Positions 13,910 to 22,937 of a stretch of DNA of 64,000 nucleotides are shown one piece after another. The translations under genes were made by a program, and so were the position numbers. The stretch lies in assembly GCA_964571725.1 (NCBI GenBank), contig CAZNDB010000002.1, positions 310,001-374,000 on the forward strand. The letters are read 5' to 3'. The notes under the pieces are model-generated. The model saw nothing but the letters and a program-made list of their open reading frames with translations. It had not been told where the DNA came from and did no database searches. This stretch comes from UBA1369 sp964571725. Its GTDB lineage: Bacteria > Patescibacteriota > Gracilibacteria > UBA1369. How positions within the stretch are numbered: the stretch's first letter is position 1; each line of letters begins with the position of its first letter.

Positions 13910-15451
13910 ATGAAATATTCCGATACGAGGATGGTCGAGAAAAACAGAAAACGATTGGCTTTAGTCCAAGTTGGTTTGTTGGGAGTGACGTTGATGTCCG
14001 GGATGGTACGGTTTGATACGGTACTGGCCGCCGCGCCCGGAGCGGTGGTAATCAATGAAGTGGCCTGGGCGGGTTCATCGGACTCGGCCAATGACGAATG
14101 GATTGAGCTGTATAATACGACGGGCGCGGCTGTGGAACTGTCCGGCTGGAAATTGCGGGATGACGGAGTGGATGCTTTTACTTTTCCTGCCGGAGCGTCG
14201 GTTGCCGCCCATGGATATGTAGTAATTGAAGATTCGGAGAATGTTGTGTCCAACCGGACGGCGGATCTTATCTATAATATGTCGCTGGCCAACACCGGGG
14301 ATTCTTTGGAGCTGGTTGATGAAGCGTCAGCGGTTATTGACAGGGTGAACGCGACAGGAGGAGCGTGGTACGCGGGATCTGCCACTACTTATGCGTCGAT
14401 GGAAAGAATTGATGCCCTGACAGGGGATTTGGCGGCCAATTTTGCCGCCTCCGCCGGAGGATCCGGCGCTCTGGCCTCGGCCGGCTCGGTGGTGCTGGGG
14501 ACTCCCGGGTTGGTGAATTCCGGTTCGGTCCCGCCGGCCGATCAGACTTTGATCAAAGCGATTTTCGCGGTCCCGGACGCGCAGGTCGGGCAGACCGTAA
14601 AAATGTCGGTAAAAGCCGAGAATGTCAGTGATTTGTTCGCTTATGGTTACGAATTATCCTATGATCCGGCATTGCTGGAATACCAGGGAGTAACGATGGG
14701 CGGGTTTTTGGGTGAAGCCGGTGCCGTAAGTACCTCATTTCAGAGCGGTCTAAAGGCCGGGCAGGCCGGACGATTGCTGGTGGCGGAAGCCAGAACCATT
14801 GATCCTAAAGTCGGCAGGAGCGGTTCAGGCGAGTTATTTACCGTGGATTTTAAGGTGTTGTCCGGCGAAGGAGCTTCAGTGCCGGTAAATTTTGCCGCCG
14901 GTTCGTTTTCGTCTTCACCGGCCGGAGATATGTCCGTGAGTCTTTTACCGGCCAGCCTGAATGTGACTATTGCCAACGTTGATCCCGTAACCAATTTACA
15001 GGTGACTGAGGGGGTGGATCGTTACAGTATCAGGCTCAACTGGTCAGCTTCGGTTTCCCTGCCCGATCATTACCGCGTGGAAAGAAAAGATGCCCATGGA
15101 CAGTGGGTGGTGTTGGCGGGGGTAACAGGGACGGAGTTTGTTGACCGGGATGGCGTAAACGGCGGGGGAGCAATTATCCCCAAGTTGGCCTATCAATACC
15201 GGGTATCGGCCGTAAAGGGGACTCTGGCCAGTGCCGGTGTGGAAATTTCCGCTCAGGACAGCCGTGGAATCAAAGGTGATAACAACCGAACCGATTTGGT
15301 TGACGGACGTGATTTGGAAAGACTGGCCAGGCACTTTGCCGAATCGGACTCAGCGGCCGGTTTTGACCCCTTGATTGATACAACTTATGACGCTTTGATC
15401 AATGGCAGTGATTTAATTGATCTGGGGGCCGGGTTTGCGCAGCAATATTAA
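13910..15451 (+). CDS. lamin-tail / cohesin / Fn3 / dockerin secreted protein
   Basis: A 513-residue multidomain exported protein; the start at 13910 gives a basic N-terminus followed by a hydrophobic signal. Domain order: lamin-tail domain (about 42-150; VVINEVAWAGSS, NDEWIELYN, SGWKLRDDGV), cohesin domain (about 215-360; AVPDAQVGQTVKMSVKAENV, YELSYDPALLEYQG), fibronectin III (about 365-450) and a C-terminal dockerin with two calcium loops (GDNNRTDLVDGRDL and YDALINGSDL). Having both cohesin and dockerin, it could form chains or bind the next gene's product. The role is probably surface scaffold; substrate binding is not apparent. Confidence 0.85.
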   Translation: MKYSDTRMVEKNRKRLALVQVGLLGVTLMSGMVRFDTVLAAAPGAVVINEVAWAGSSDSANDEWIELYNTTGAAVELSGWKLRDDGVDAFTFPAGASVAAHGYVVIEDSENVVSNRTADLIYNMSLANTGDSLELVDEASAVIDRVNATGGAWYAGSATTYASMERIDALTGDLAANFAASAGGSGALASAGSVVLGTPGLVNSGSVPPADQTLIKAIFAVPDAQVGQTVKMSVKAENVSDLFAYGYELSYDPALLEYQGVTMGGFLGEAGAVSTSFQSGLKAGQAGRLLVAEARTIDPKVGRSGSGELFTVDFKVLSGEGASVPVNFAAGSFSSSPAGDMSVSLLPASLNVTIANVDPVTNLQVTEGVDRYSIRLNWSASVSLPDHYRVERKDAHGQWVVLAGVTGTEFVDRDGVNGGGAIIPKLAYQYRVSAVKGTLASAGVEISAQDSRGIKGDNNRTDLVDGRDLERLARHFAESDSAAGFDPLIDTTYDALINGSDLIDLGAGFAQQY

Positions 15452-15465
15452 TCTTTAACGGTATA

Positions 15466-15497
15466 AAGCCCGGTTTTCTTTGCGGAAGGCCGGGCTT
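15466..15497 (+). other. hairpin between the dockerin gene and the cohesin-like gene
   Basis: An 8-bp perfect inverted repeat (AAGCCCGG / CCGGGCTT) with a 16-nt loop, not followed by a T tract. It may slow or partly end transcription between the two surface-protein genes. Confidence 0.55.
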
Positions 15498-15510
15498 AAC
15501 CAATCTATTT

Positions 15511-16257
15511 ATGACTGAAATAATTTTACAAAAAAACGGGGCTGGCAAAGAGGGTCTACAGTTCGATTTGCTGATTAAAAATGTGCCTGAAAATTTTCTG
15601 GGACTGGCTGCCGATATTAATTTTGAGGGTGACTTGGCGGCCGCGGATTTCCGGGGGATGGAGTGGGGTGAGGTTTTTCAGAGTTTGTCCGACAAGGATA
15701 AGCCGATTGAGTTGATTAAAGTTTTGCCGGAGCAGCAAAAAGTGGTTTTGGGTATCACCTTCAAAGCTACCGGTTTGCCGCGGCTTCAGGACGGGAAAAT
15801 GGCTACGCTGGTTTTTGAAAAGGACGGAATTATTCCCAAAAGCTTTGAAAATCGGGTGTTGAGCGTGTTTGAAAATGGTCGCAGGGATCTTTCTGATACA
15901 GTCTGGACCGTAGAAGGGCAGCCTGCCTTGAAGACGGGCTCGTTATCAGACAGTAATTCTTCAACGGGCCAATCGCGGGCCGGTCAGCATATTTTGCCCA
16001 TAATCGGGGGTACGCACTCTATTCCAACTGCGACTGAGTCAGCTATAAACGTTACTGACGCGGCTCTTCTGGAGGCTCTGAACGCTCCGGCGACATCCCC
16101 GGCGGATAGTCTGTGGAGCTGGTGGTGGCTTATGCTGATTTTGTTGGCGATGTTGCCGGGTTTATTGCTGGTTTTGGCGTTGGCAAACAGAAAAAATAGA
16201 TCGGGCTCGGATACTGCTTTGGGGGCTTTCTTAAAGCAGATTAAGCTTGACTATTAG
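15511..16257 (+). CDS. cohesin-like domain protein with C-terminal membrane anchor
   Basis: A 248-residue protein. Residues 1-115 resemble a cohesin-type beta domain (LQFDLLIKNVPENFLGLAAD, VVLGITFKATGL, KMATLVFEKDG). Residues 130-200 are Ser/Thr/Ala-rich linker; residues 204-226 are a tryptophan-flanked membrane segment followed by basic NRKNR. No N-terminal signal peptide is visible from the ATG at 15511, which is odd for an extracellular cohesin: either translation starts elsewhere or the protein is tail-anchored with the domain inside. It lies 59 bp after the dockerin-bearing gene, its obvious candidate partner. Confidence 0.7.
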   Translation: MTEIILQKNGAGKEGLQFDLLIKNVPENFLGLAADINFEGDLAAADFRGMEWGEVFQSLSDKDKPIELIKVLPEQQKVVLGITFKATGLPRLQDGKMATLVFEKDGIIPKSFENRVLSVFENGRRDLSDTVWTVEGQPALKTGSLSDSNSSTGQSRAGQHILPIIGGTHSIPTATESAINVTDAALLEALNAPATSPADSLWSWWWLMLILLAMLPGLLLVLALANRKNRSGSDTALGAFLKQIKLDY

Positions 16258-16310
16258 CCAATTTAGGCTAGACTCCTCTGGTAAAATATTAGCAATTCTC
16301 TTATACAATT

Positions 16311-16493
16311 ATGGCAAAAGGAAAAAGCACGTTCTGTACCTGGTATTGTACCGAATGCAACACCCCCAAAAAGACTACCGCCTACAATAAAAAGAATAAC
16401 GACAAGATTGCCAAGGAATTAAGCATGTTCTGCAAGGATTGCCGGAAGCATGTCGATTTTAAACGTAAAGACACCAAGAAAGCGGCCAAATAA
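16311..16493 (+). CDS. rpmG: 50S ribosomal protein bL33
   Basis: A 60-residue zinc-ribbon form of L33: CTWYCTEC then MFCKDCRKHV supply the two cysteine pairs that bind zinc. The YCTEC, KKTTAYNKKNN and basic tail are typical; bL33 sits near the ribosomal E site. The C-terminus is extended with KDTKKAAK. It has its own short leader without a Shine-Dalgarno site and lies 24 bp before the DUF3352 lipoprotein. Confidence 0.95.
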   Translation: MAKGKSTFCTWYCTECNTPKKTTAYNKKNNDKIAKELSMFCKDCRKHVDFKRKDTKKAAK

Positions 16494-16517
16494 AAATTAC
16501 AATTTAAATTTTCCCCC

Positions 16518-18293
16518 ATGGTTAGCGAAGCAAGAGTAAAATTTCTCACTCCCAAGTTTCTAGCCCTGGGGGTTTTAAGTCTGTTTCTGTTTTCCGCATG
16601 TCAACAGGGTCCGCGCGTCAGCGGGCGTTTTGTGTCGGAACAGGGCGTGAATATTGAGGCCGTTTTGCCCGCTGACATATTTTTACTGGCCAAACTGGGT
16701 ACTTCCGATCCCGGACAGTTGTCCAACCTGCAGACACTTAACGCTTTTTTTCAGTATGATCCGTTGGGTTCGATGGTGAGGGAATTTAACGCCGGATTTA
16801 AAGAAGGGGCCGATCTACAGGAAATCGGACTGGATTATGACAGGGATATTTTGCCTATTCTGTCCCCGAAAACCGAATTGTTTGTGGCTATCGCTCCCGG
16901 GGAAGGAAATTCCCTGGAGAAAATCAGGGGATTGCTGGCCATGACCATATCCGATCAGGTTAAATTTGACGGCTTGATGAATAAGCAGGTTGAAACCTCA
17001 GTCTTTAAGAAATATTCCTACAACGGTCAAAGTTATTTTACCCAGAAAGATGAAGCCGCCGACAAAGTATTTATTGTAAGAGTAAAGGACACGGTGTTTG
17101 TTTTTAACGATTTGCAGACGATGCAGAAAGGCCTGGATAATTTGAGCATCAATAACGTGGCGTTGTCGGGTAATCAGATTTATCAGAGAGCGGTACAGAA
17201 TTATCAGCCCTCTATTGCGTTTATTTATGGGGATTTTTCACGGGTGATTGATTTTATGAAGAGTGCCGGGAGTGAAGGTGAGGACGCGCTGAAGGTACTG
17301 GGAGGGGCCAATCTTCAGGAAAACGGCATCGCTTCGATTGAATCGGAAACGCTTTTGGTGACGGTGGAAAAGGAAGGTATCAGATTGGCGGCCACGGTTT
17401 TGGGTAAATCCGGAGGGGATTTGAGAAAGGTTAGCGGAGACGTGGAGAAGTCTTATTTATTGAGCAGAATTCCCGCCAAATATCCGGTGATTTATACCGA
17501 GGCCTATAATTTGCGGCAGGCCTATGACAGCTTTATAAAGATAGCTGAGCAGGATTTAGAAATGTCTGACGGGATCAGTCAGTTGAGAGATTTTTTGACC
17601 GGACAGGGGCTGGATTTGGAGAAAGATTTGTTGTCGTTTATGGATAAAGGATATGCTTTTGTGATGGAAGATACGGATTCGGTTATACCTGCCCTGGGAT
17701 TTTATCTGGATGCCGGAAGCAATGTGGATGGAGCAATCAAAGTTTCCGGAAGAATCAATCAGGGACTGGATGATCTCTGGCAGCAGGCCACCGCCGAGAG
17801 TCCGGAGTTATCGATGTTTGTGAGCAAAGAGGAGGTAATTCCCGGTAAATTATGGAAATATAAATTAAATCTGGATCCGCTTCTGGCCGATGCTCCCGCG
17901 GAGATATCGAAGAAGCTCAGCGGCCAGAAAATCGAGCTGTATTACGGTGTTTTGCAGGAGAATGTTTTTGTGATTGCCCTGAAACCGGATCTGGAAAAAG
18001 TATACGGCAAATCTCCCGTGGTGGTTGAATCGGATGAATTCAAGAAGGCCCTGTCCTATTTGAAAGGTGCCGAGGTCGGAGTGACCTATCTGGCTCCCAG
18101 CCAGGTATTTGTTTATATGGATCGCATGCTCAAGCTGGCGGAGGAGGCCAATGGGGGGCAAAGCCTGGCCGATATGACTCAGTATCAGCAGCTGAAAAGC
18201 TATATTGCACCGATTAAGAGTCTCAGCACCGCTTCCAAAGGTGTGGAAAAAGAAAAAATCGCGGTGGAGGCTTTCTTGCACATCGGACAATAA
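16518..18293 (+). CDS. DUF3352 lipoprotein
   Basis: A 591-residue lipoprotein with lipobox FSAC (Cys28). The body matches the DUF3352 family: an opening domain beginning LPADIFLLAKLG, several mixed alpha/beta repeats containing LSPKTELFVAIAP, SYFTQKDEAADKVFIVRV and DTVFVFNDLQTMQKGLDNL. DUF3352 proteins occur widely in bacteria with no established function; their location outside the membrane suggests an envelope or surface role. The same family recurs at 56558-58912 joined to SLH domains, so the organism holds at least two, one lipid-anchored and one wall-anchored. Confidence 0.88.
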   Translation: MVSEARVKFLTPKFLALGVLSLFLFSACQQGPRVSGRFVSEQGVNIEAVLPADIFLLAKLGTSDPGQLSNLQTLNAFFQYDPLGSMVREFNAGFKEGADLQEIGLDYDRDILPILSPKTELFVAIAPGEGNSLEKIRGLLAMTISDQVKFDGLMNKQVETSVFKKYSYNGQSYFTQKDEAADKVFIVRVKDTVFVFNDLQTMQKGLDNLSINNVALSGNQIYQRAVQNYQPSIAFIYGDFSRVIDFMKSAGSEGEDALKVLGGANLQENGIASIESETLLVTVEKEGIRLAATVLGKSGGDLRKVSGDVEKSYLLSRIPAKYPVIYTEAYNLRQAYDSFIKIAEQDLEMSDGISQLRDFLTGQGLDLEKDLLSFMDKGYAFVMEDTDSVIPALGFYLDAGSNVDGAIKVSGRINQGLDDLWQQATAESPELSMFVSKEEVIPGKLWKYKLNLDPLLADAPAEISKKLSGQKIELYYGVLQENVFVIALKPDLEKVYGKSPVVVESDEFKKALSYLKGAEVGVTYLAPSQVFVYMDRMLKLAEEANGGQSLADMTQYQQLKSYIAPIKSLSTASKGVEKEKIAVEAFLHIGQ

Positions 18294-18308
18294 ACGGGGC
18301 TGGTTGGG

Positions 18309-18845
18309 CTAATTCCGTGGGGCTGGACCGGAGTTTTCATCTTCGTCCGGTTTGGTGAGTTCCTGCATGACCCATTCGGCCAGATCTTTTTCAGTTTGTT
18401 CAGCCGGGGTGGCAGGGGAGTTGACCGGTTCGGTCGTGGCGGGTTGTAGAACTTTTTGAGTTTGAGAGTGCGCGGGGTTCCTGATGTCTTCAATCGGTTG
18501 TTCCAACTGCTTTTCGGCGTTTTGGGTGTACATCCGGGCAATATTTTCCAGTTCTTCCCGGGATTGGATTTGCGGATATTTTTGAAGCAGAGCGGAGACG
18601 CAGGCCAGGTCGAAATTATACTTGGACGGGCGGTCTTTTCTTTTGAAATTTTCACGATAGGTGCGGCCCAATTCTGCCGGAGCAAGTTTAGTGGCAGACT
18701 CTTTTTGTTTTCTTTCCAGTTCTGCTCTGACCAGCAAATATTGTTCAAAAATTGTGGTGGCATTATCCAGCATGTGCAAAGCCAGTTCCTGATCCATCGG
18801 AACAGCGTTGATTTTGGGGCCTGATTTTGGGGTTTCCTGTGCCAT
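18309..18845 (-). CDS. cytoplasmic protein of unknown function
   Basis: A 178-residue hydrophilic protein, unrecognised. It begins MAQETPKSGPKINAVPMDQ and contains helical stretches (LALHMLDNATTIFEQYLLVRAELERKQ, shown here as separate helices) and a central segment FKRKDRPSKYNFDLACVSAL; the C-terminal 60 residues are Pro/Thr/Glu-rich and probably disordered. No signal peptide or membrane segment. It converges on the DUF3352 gene with a 15-bp gap. Its composition and codon use resemble the neighbours, so it looks a normal resident gene. Confidence 0.6.
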   Translation of the reverse strand: MAQETPKSGPKINAVPMDQELALHMLDNATTIFEQYLLVRAELERKQKESATKLAPAELGRTYRENFKRKDRPSKYNFDLACVSALLQKYPQIQSREELENIARMYTQNAEKQLEQPIEDIRNPAHSQTQKVLQPATTEPVNSPATPAEQTEKDLAEWVMQELTKPDEDENSGPAPRN

Positions 18846-18953
18846 GTTTTAAATTTATTTGATCTTACTATTATAGCATTTTTCCGGGAAGAAGAAAACA
18901 TTGCTAAAAGCCACGGGCGAATTTATACTTTTTGGGCTTAAACAAAACTGGTA

Positions 18954-20960
18954 ATGGTAAAAAATAAAACAGAAAATGAAGAATTAATCGGCTTGGGAGA
19001 AAAACTTTCCAACGAACGATTATCCAGCGGTAAAAGCAAATGGACCAGAAGATTGTTGATCACCCTGGCCGTGTTGGTAGTTTTGGGCGGTCTGTATCTG
19101 GTGTTTTTTGCCGGTTCGGCCGGGGCCAAATATGAATTTGTTAAAGCCGTTAAGCAGGACGTTCATGAGTCTGTGGAAATCACCGGTAATGTTGAACCCG
19201 GTGCCTCGATAAACCTTACTTTCAGGGAGTCGGGACAAGTTGACCGGATAAATTTTGAGGTGGGCGCGAAGCTTAAAAAGGGAGACATAATTGCTACTCT
19301 AAAAAATCGCGATCAGGAATTGAGACTGGATCAGGCGAGAGCTACTCTGGCCGGTTCCCAGGCCAATCTGGCCGAAAAATTGGCCGGATATACCGGTGAG
19401 GATATTCGCATTGCTGAAACCGGTGTGCGCAAAGCGGATGCCGCCGCCGATAAAATTGCCATTGACTGGGATAACGCCAAAAGGGAATTGGAATTAATGA
19501 AGAGAAAATATGAGCAGGACGAAAAAAGCGCCGGTTTGCAGGTTGAAGACGCAAAAAATAAATATGAATACGCCGTTAAAAATCAGCAGAATCTGGGGGA
19601 TACCCGGGAACAGGCGATAGAAACCGCCCGGCTTGATCTGGAAGCCCAGCTGTATTCAACCGGCAGTCAGATTCAGCAGAGTCTGGTAAATTTGAAGAGT
19701 ATTATCATAAATGACGGTAATTCCGTTATTTTTGCAGATTACTCAAGACTGGATTATACCAAAACCACCCGGGCCGCCCAGCTTTATAACGAGGCCAAAC
19801 AGCTCTTCGAGCCGATGTTTGCCGAATTCAAATCCCAGAACAATTATGAACCGGCGGTTCTGAAGGGATTTGCCGAAGACCAGCAAAAGGCCATTGCTAA
19901 AATTCTGGAGTCACAAAAATTAGTAGTGGATGCCTTGTCTATATTGTCCTCGTCCTCGACTTTGTCAGAAACGAAAATTTCCGAATTGAAAACGAAACTT
20001 CTTAATGACAGCAACGCCGTTTCCACCAGTCTGGCCACGCTGAGTTACAAATATCAGACTATTTTGGATGCCGAGCTTGGTAAAATCACTTCAGCCGATA
20101 CCAGAAGTTCCGAAGTGTTTTCCGCCGAGAATTATTATCAGCAGCAATTACAGAATCTGGAACAGTTGCGACTTGATCATCAGGTGGATTTGAACGCGCG
20201 GGAATCCAATATCCGCAGTCTGGAGGCGCAGTATCAAATACAGTTGGCGGAAATTGATTCGTCCAAAGCCAATCTGCAACAAAGACAGGCTGGACCGAGA
20301 GCGGTGGATGTGGCGTTTCTGAGAACTCAAATAACGGTCAATCAAATTTCAGTGGCACTGGCGGAAGAAGCTCTGGAGAAGACCCTGTTGAGAGCCCCTC
20401 TGGACGGGGTTCTGGCGCGCAAAAGCATTGAGGTGGGTGAAGACGTCGTGTCGTCCGCTTCACTGGCCGCGGCCAGCGGTACGGGGGCTTTTGAAATGAT
20501 TTCCGATCAGAAATACAAGATCAACGCGGAAATTGCCGAAGTCGACATCAACAAATTGCACGTCGGTGATAAAGCCGAGATTACATTGGATGCGGTGGGC
20601 GATGAGTTTGTTTTCCCGGGTACCATTGTTAAGATCGATCCGGTGGAAACGATTATTCAGGATGTAGTTTTTTATAGAGCGGAAGTGGTGGTAGACAGTG
20701 AGGACGAGCGCATCAAACCCGGCATGACCGCTAATGTGGAAATTGTTGTACGGGAAGCATTGGGAGCGATAACCGTTCCTGAGAAATCCATTCAGACCGA
20801 TGGAACCAGAACATACGTTAGAGTTTTGGTGGGAGAAAAGACTGTTAAAAACATCGACGTGGAAGTTGGTATTCGTGATTTGCAGGGGAATGTGGAAATA
20901 AAGAAAGGTTTGGCGGATGGACAGGAAATTATTTTAAGGACAATTAATGGACGCTCATAA
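18954..20960 (+). CDS. MacA/HlyD-type membrane fusion protein
   Basis: A 668-residue periplasmic-adaptor-type protein. A membrane anchor lies at about 30-51 (LLITLAVLVVLGGLYLVFF), then the lipoyl-like half-domain with ESVEITGNVEPGASINL, a long helical hairpin of about 300 residues, the second lipoyl half (LRAPLDGVLARKSIEVGEDV) and the beta-barrel/membrane-proximal region (DKAEITLDAVGDEFVFPGTI, KPGMTANVEI). The helical hairpin is longer than usual. It is the first gene of a MacAB-like operon; no TolC-like outer-membrane partner is expected in a cell of this type, so it probably links the exporter to the cell surface. Confidence 0.9.
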   Translation: MVKNKTENEELIGLGEKLSNERLSSGKSKWTRRLLITLAVLVVLGGLYLVFFAGSAGAKYEFVKAVKQDVHESVEITGNVEPGASINLTFRESGQVDRINFEVGAKLKKGDIIATLKNRDQELRLDQARATLAGSQANLAEKLAGYTGEDIRIAETGVRKADAAADKIAIDWDNAKRELELMKRKYEQDEKSAGLQVEDAKNKYEYAVKNQQNLGDTREQAIETARLDLEAQLYSTGSQIQQSLVNLKSIIINDGNSVIFADYSRLDYTKTTRAAQLYNEAKQLFEPMFAEFKSQNNYEPAVLKGFAEDQQKAIAKILESQKLVVDALSILSSSSTLSETKISELKTKLLNDSNAVSTSLATLSYKYQTILDAELGKITSADTRSSEVFSAENYYQQQLQNLEQLRLDHQVDLNARESNIRSLEAQYQIQLAEIDSSKANLQQRQAGPRAVDVAFLRTQITVNQISVALAEEALEKTLLRAPLDGVLARKSIEVGEDVVSSASLAAASGTGAFEMISDQKYKINAEIAEVDINKLHVGDKAEITLDAVGDEFVFPGTIVKIDPVETIIQDVVFYRAEVVVDSEDERIKPGMTANVEIVVREALGAITVPEKSIQTDGTRTYVRVLVGEKTVKNIDVEVGIRDLQGNVEIKKGLADGQEIILRTINGRS

Positions 20961-21693
20961 AGGTAAATTCGGCCCCTCTCACCATATTATTGCGATCCAG
21001 GGACTGCAGAAAACTTATTATTCGGAGGGAACGCCGACGCCGGTATTGCATGGAATAGATCTGGAGATTCATCCCGGAGAGTTTCTGGCGATTATGGGCC
21101 CATCGGGTTCCGGTAAGTCTACCCTGATGCATATTTTGGGTTTTCTGGACAAACCCACAGCCGGTCAGTATTTTTTTGAGGGTATCGATGTGAGTAATCT
21201 GACCGACGATGATTTGGCTATGATCAGAAGGGAAAGAATCGGATTTGTATTTCAGGCTTTTTTCCTGATGCCCCACGCTACGGTGCTGGAAAATGTGATG
21301 CTGCCACTACTCTATTCCCGCGGTCCCGACCATCATCGGGAGAAGGCTCTCAGGGCGATTGAATCTGTGGGACTGGAACATCGCATGAACTATTTACCGG
21401 TAAACTTATCGGGTGGCGAAAAACAGCGTGCGGCCATTGCACGGGCGCTCGTGAATTCTCCTTCAGTTATTTTTGCGGACGAACCGACGGGAAACCTGGA
21501 TTCGGTATCCGGCAAGCAGGTAATGGACATTTTTCAGAGACTGAATAAAGACGGTCACACCATCATTTTGGTTACGCATGAAAGCGTTACCGCCCAAAAT
21601 GCCGAAAAGATTGTGCGCATCCGTGACGGTTTGATCGAAGGACATGAGATGGTGGTAAATCGTCTGGGAGTGAACGGGCATTATCAAAAATAA
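20947..21693 (+). CDS. MacB/LolD-type ABC transporter ATPase
   Basis: A 248-residue ATP-binding subunit: Walker A GPSGSGKST (51-59), signature LSGGEKQR, Walker B VIFADEPTGNLDS, and switch His in LVTHES. The Q-loop reads FVFQAFFLMPHATVLENV, typical of the MacB/LolD branch. It overlaps the adaptor gene by 14 bp and precedes two FtsX-type permeases, so the complex probably exports a peptide, lipoprotein or drug by a mechanotransmission cycle in which the substrate does not cross through the membrane domain. Confidence 0.95.
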   Translation: MDAHKGKFGPSHHIIAIQGLQKTYYSEGTPTPVLHGIDLEIHPGEFLAIMGPSGSGKSTLMHILGFLDKPTAGQYFFEGIDVSNLTDDDLAMIRRERIGFVFQAFFLMPHATVLENVMLPLLYSRGPDHHREKALRAIESVGLEHRMNYLPVNLSGGEKQRAAIARALVNSPSVIFADEPTGNLDSVSGKQVMDIFQRLNKDGHTIILVTHESVTAQNAEKIVRIRDGLIEGHEMVVNRLGVNGHYQK

Positions 21694-21704
21694 ATATTTC
21701 AGTT

Positions 21705-22937
21705 ATGAAGAGGACTCTCAAATTTATCAGAATCTCGTTGTCCTCGCTTTTGGAAAATAAAAGCAGGTCTTTTCTGACTATGCTGGGAATCATTATTGGC
21801 ATAGGTTCGGTAATTATGATGGTATCCGTGGGCAAAGGGGCAGAATCGTTAATTCTTTCTTCGATACAAAGTTTTGGCAACAGAAGTATTTTTGTCCATC
21901 CGGGAGGTGGCAATCAAGCCGCGTCTTCTCATATGACTTCCGTGGATAAAGTCAAATATAAGGATTATCTGGCCATGAGAAATCTGGATTATCTGGAGGA
22001 CGTTACGCCGATGATGATTTTTCCCACGGTGGTTACCTATCAAAATGGAAATCAAAAAGCCAATATAATCGGCAGCAATGAAAACTATCTAAAATCCATT
22101 AACGCCGAGGTACAGGAGGGGAGGTTTTTAAGTCTGGAGGATCAGGTGAATTCTTCCAGAGTCGCGGTAATCGGTTATAAAAATGCCGATACGCTTTTCG
22201 GAGATCAGAATCCGATCGGCAGGAATATCAAGATCAGCGGCAAGAATTTTCAGGTGATCGGGATTATGGCCGTACAGGGGACCAGGTTTTTTCAGGACTT
22301 TGACGAAAGAATTATTGTTCCCATCTCCACCATGAAAAATGAGTTGTTGGGAGTTGATTACGTTATGGCGATAATGGCCAACGTCAAAGGGAATATGAAT
22401 GACGCCATTGCCGATTTGACGGTTTTCATCCGCAAAAGACATGCTATTTACAATCCTGAGAATGATCCCAATAAAGACGATTTTATGGTCATGAGTCAGG
22501 TTGATGCCGCCGATGTTTTTACTCAGGTTTCCGGCGTACTAACGATGTCCCTGGTGGCTATTGCGGCTATTTCCCTGCTGGTGGGCGGGATTGGTATTAT
22601 GAATATCATGCTGGTGGCCGTTTCGGAGAGGACTCGTGAAATCGGTTTGAGAAAAGCCGTGGGTGCCAATAATTCCGACATTATGCTGCAATTTTTAATT
22701 GAATCGGCCGTGTTGACCTTTGTGGCTGGGGCTTTGGGTATAATTGGCGGGGTATTGTCCTCCTGGCTGATTTCCGTCGTGCTGGTGCGTTTTCAGCCCG
22801 ATTGGCGTTTCATTGTGACACTCGATTCGGTACTGGTGGCTTTTGGAGTGTCTGTAATGATAGGAATACTGTTTGGAATTTATCCGGCACACAGTGCGTC
22901 GAAACTGGATCCGATAGAATGTTTAAGACTAGAATAA
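21705..22937 (+). CDS. MacB-like ABC permease, first of two
   Basis: A 410-residue permease with the MacB layout: N-terminal membrane helix in SFLTMLGIIIGIGSVIMM, an extracellular MacB-type periplasmic core (about 50-270) and three C-terminal FtsX helices starting ISLLVGGIGIMNIMLVAVSERTREIG and ending DPIECLRLE. The extracellular domain carries DVTPMMIFPTVVTYQNG and related strands. It is translated 11 bp after the ATPase gene. A second, similar permease follows immediately, so the pair may form a heterodimer served by one ATPase type. Confidence 0.93.
   Translation: MKRTLKFIRISLSSLLENKSRSFLTMLGIIIGIGSVIMMVSVGKGAESLILSSIQSFGNRSIFVHPGGGNQAASSHMTSVDKVKYKDYLAMRNLDYLEDVTPMMIFPTVVTYQNGNQKANIIGSNENYLKSINAEVQEGRFLSLEDQVNSSRVAVIGYKNADTLFGDQNPIGRNIKISGKNFQVIGIMAVQGTRFFQDFDERIIVPISTMKNELLGVDYVMAIMANVKGNMNDAIADLTVFIRKRHAIYNPENDPNKDDFMVMSQVDAADVFTQVSGVLTMSLVAIAAISLLVGGIGIMNIMLVAVSERTREIGLRKAVGANNSDIMLQFLIESAVLTFVAGALGIIGGVLSSWLISVVLVRFQPDWRFIVTLDSVLVAFGVSVMIGILFGIYPAHSASKLDPIECLRLE

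Noticed and set aside
18200..18901. A 233-codon minus-strand frame overlapping the 178-residue gene
   Set aside because: It overlaps a better gene out of frame and its product is an irregular Pro/Trp/Asn-rich sequence with no fold.
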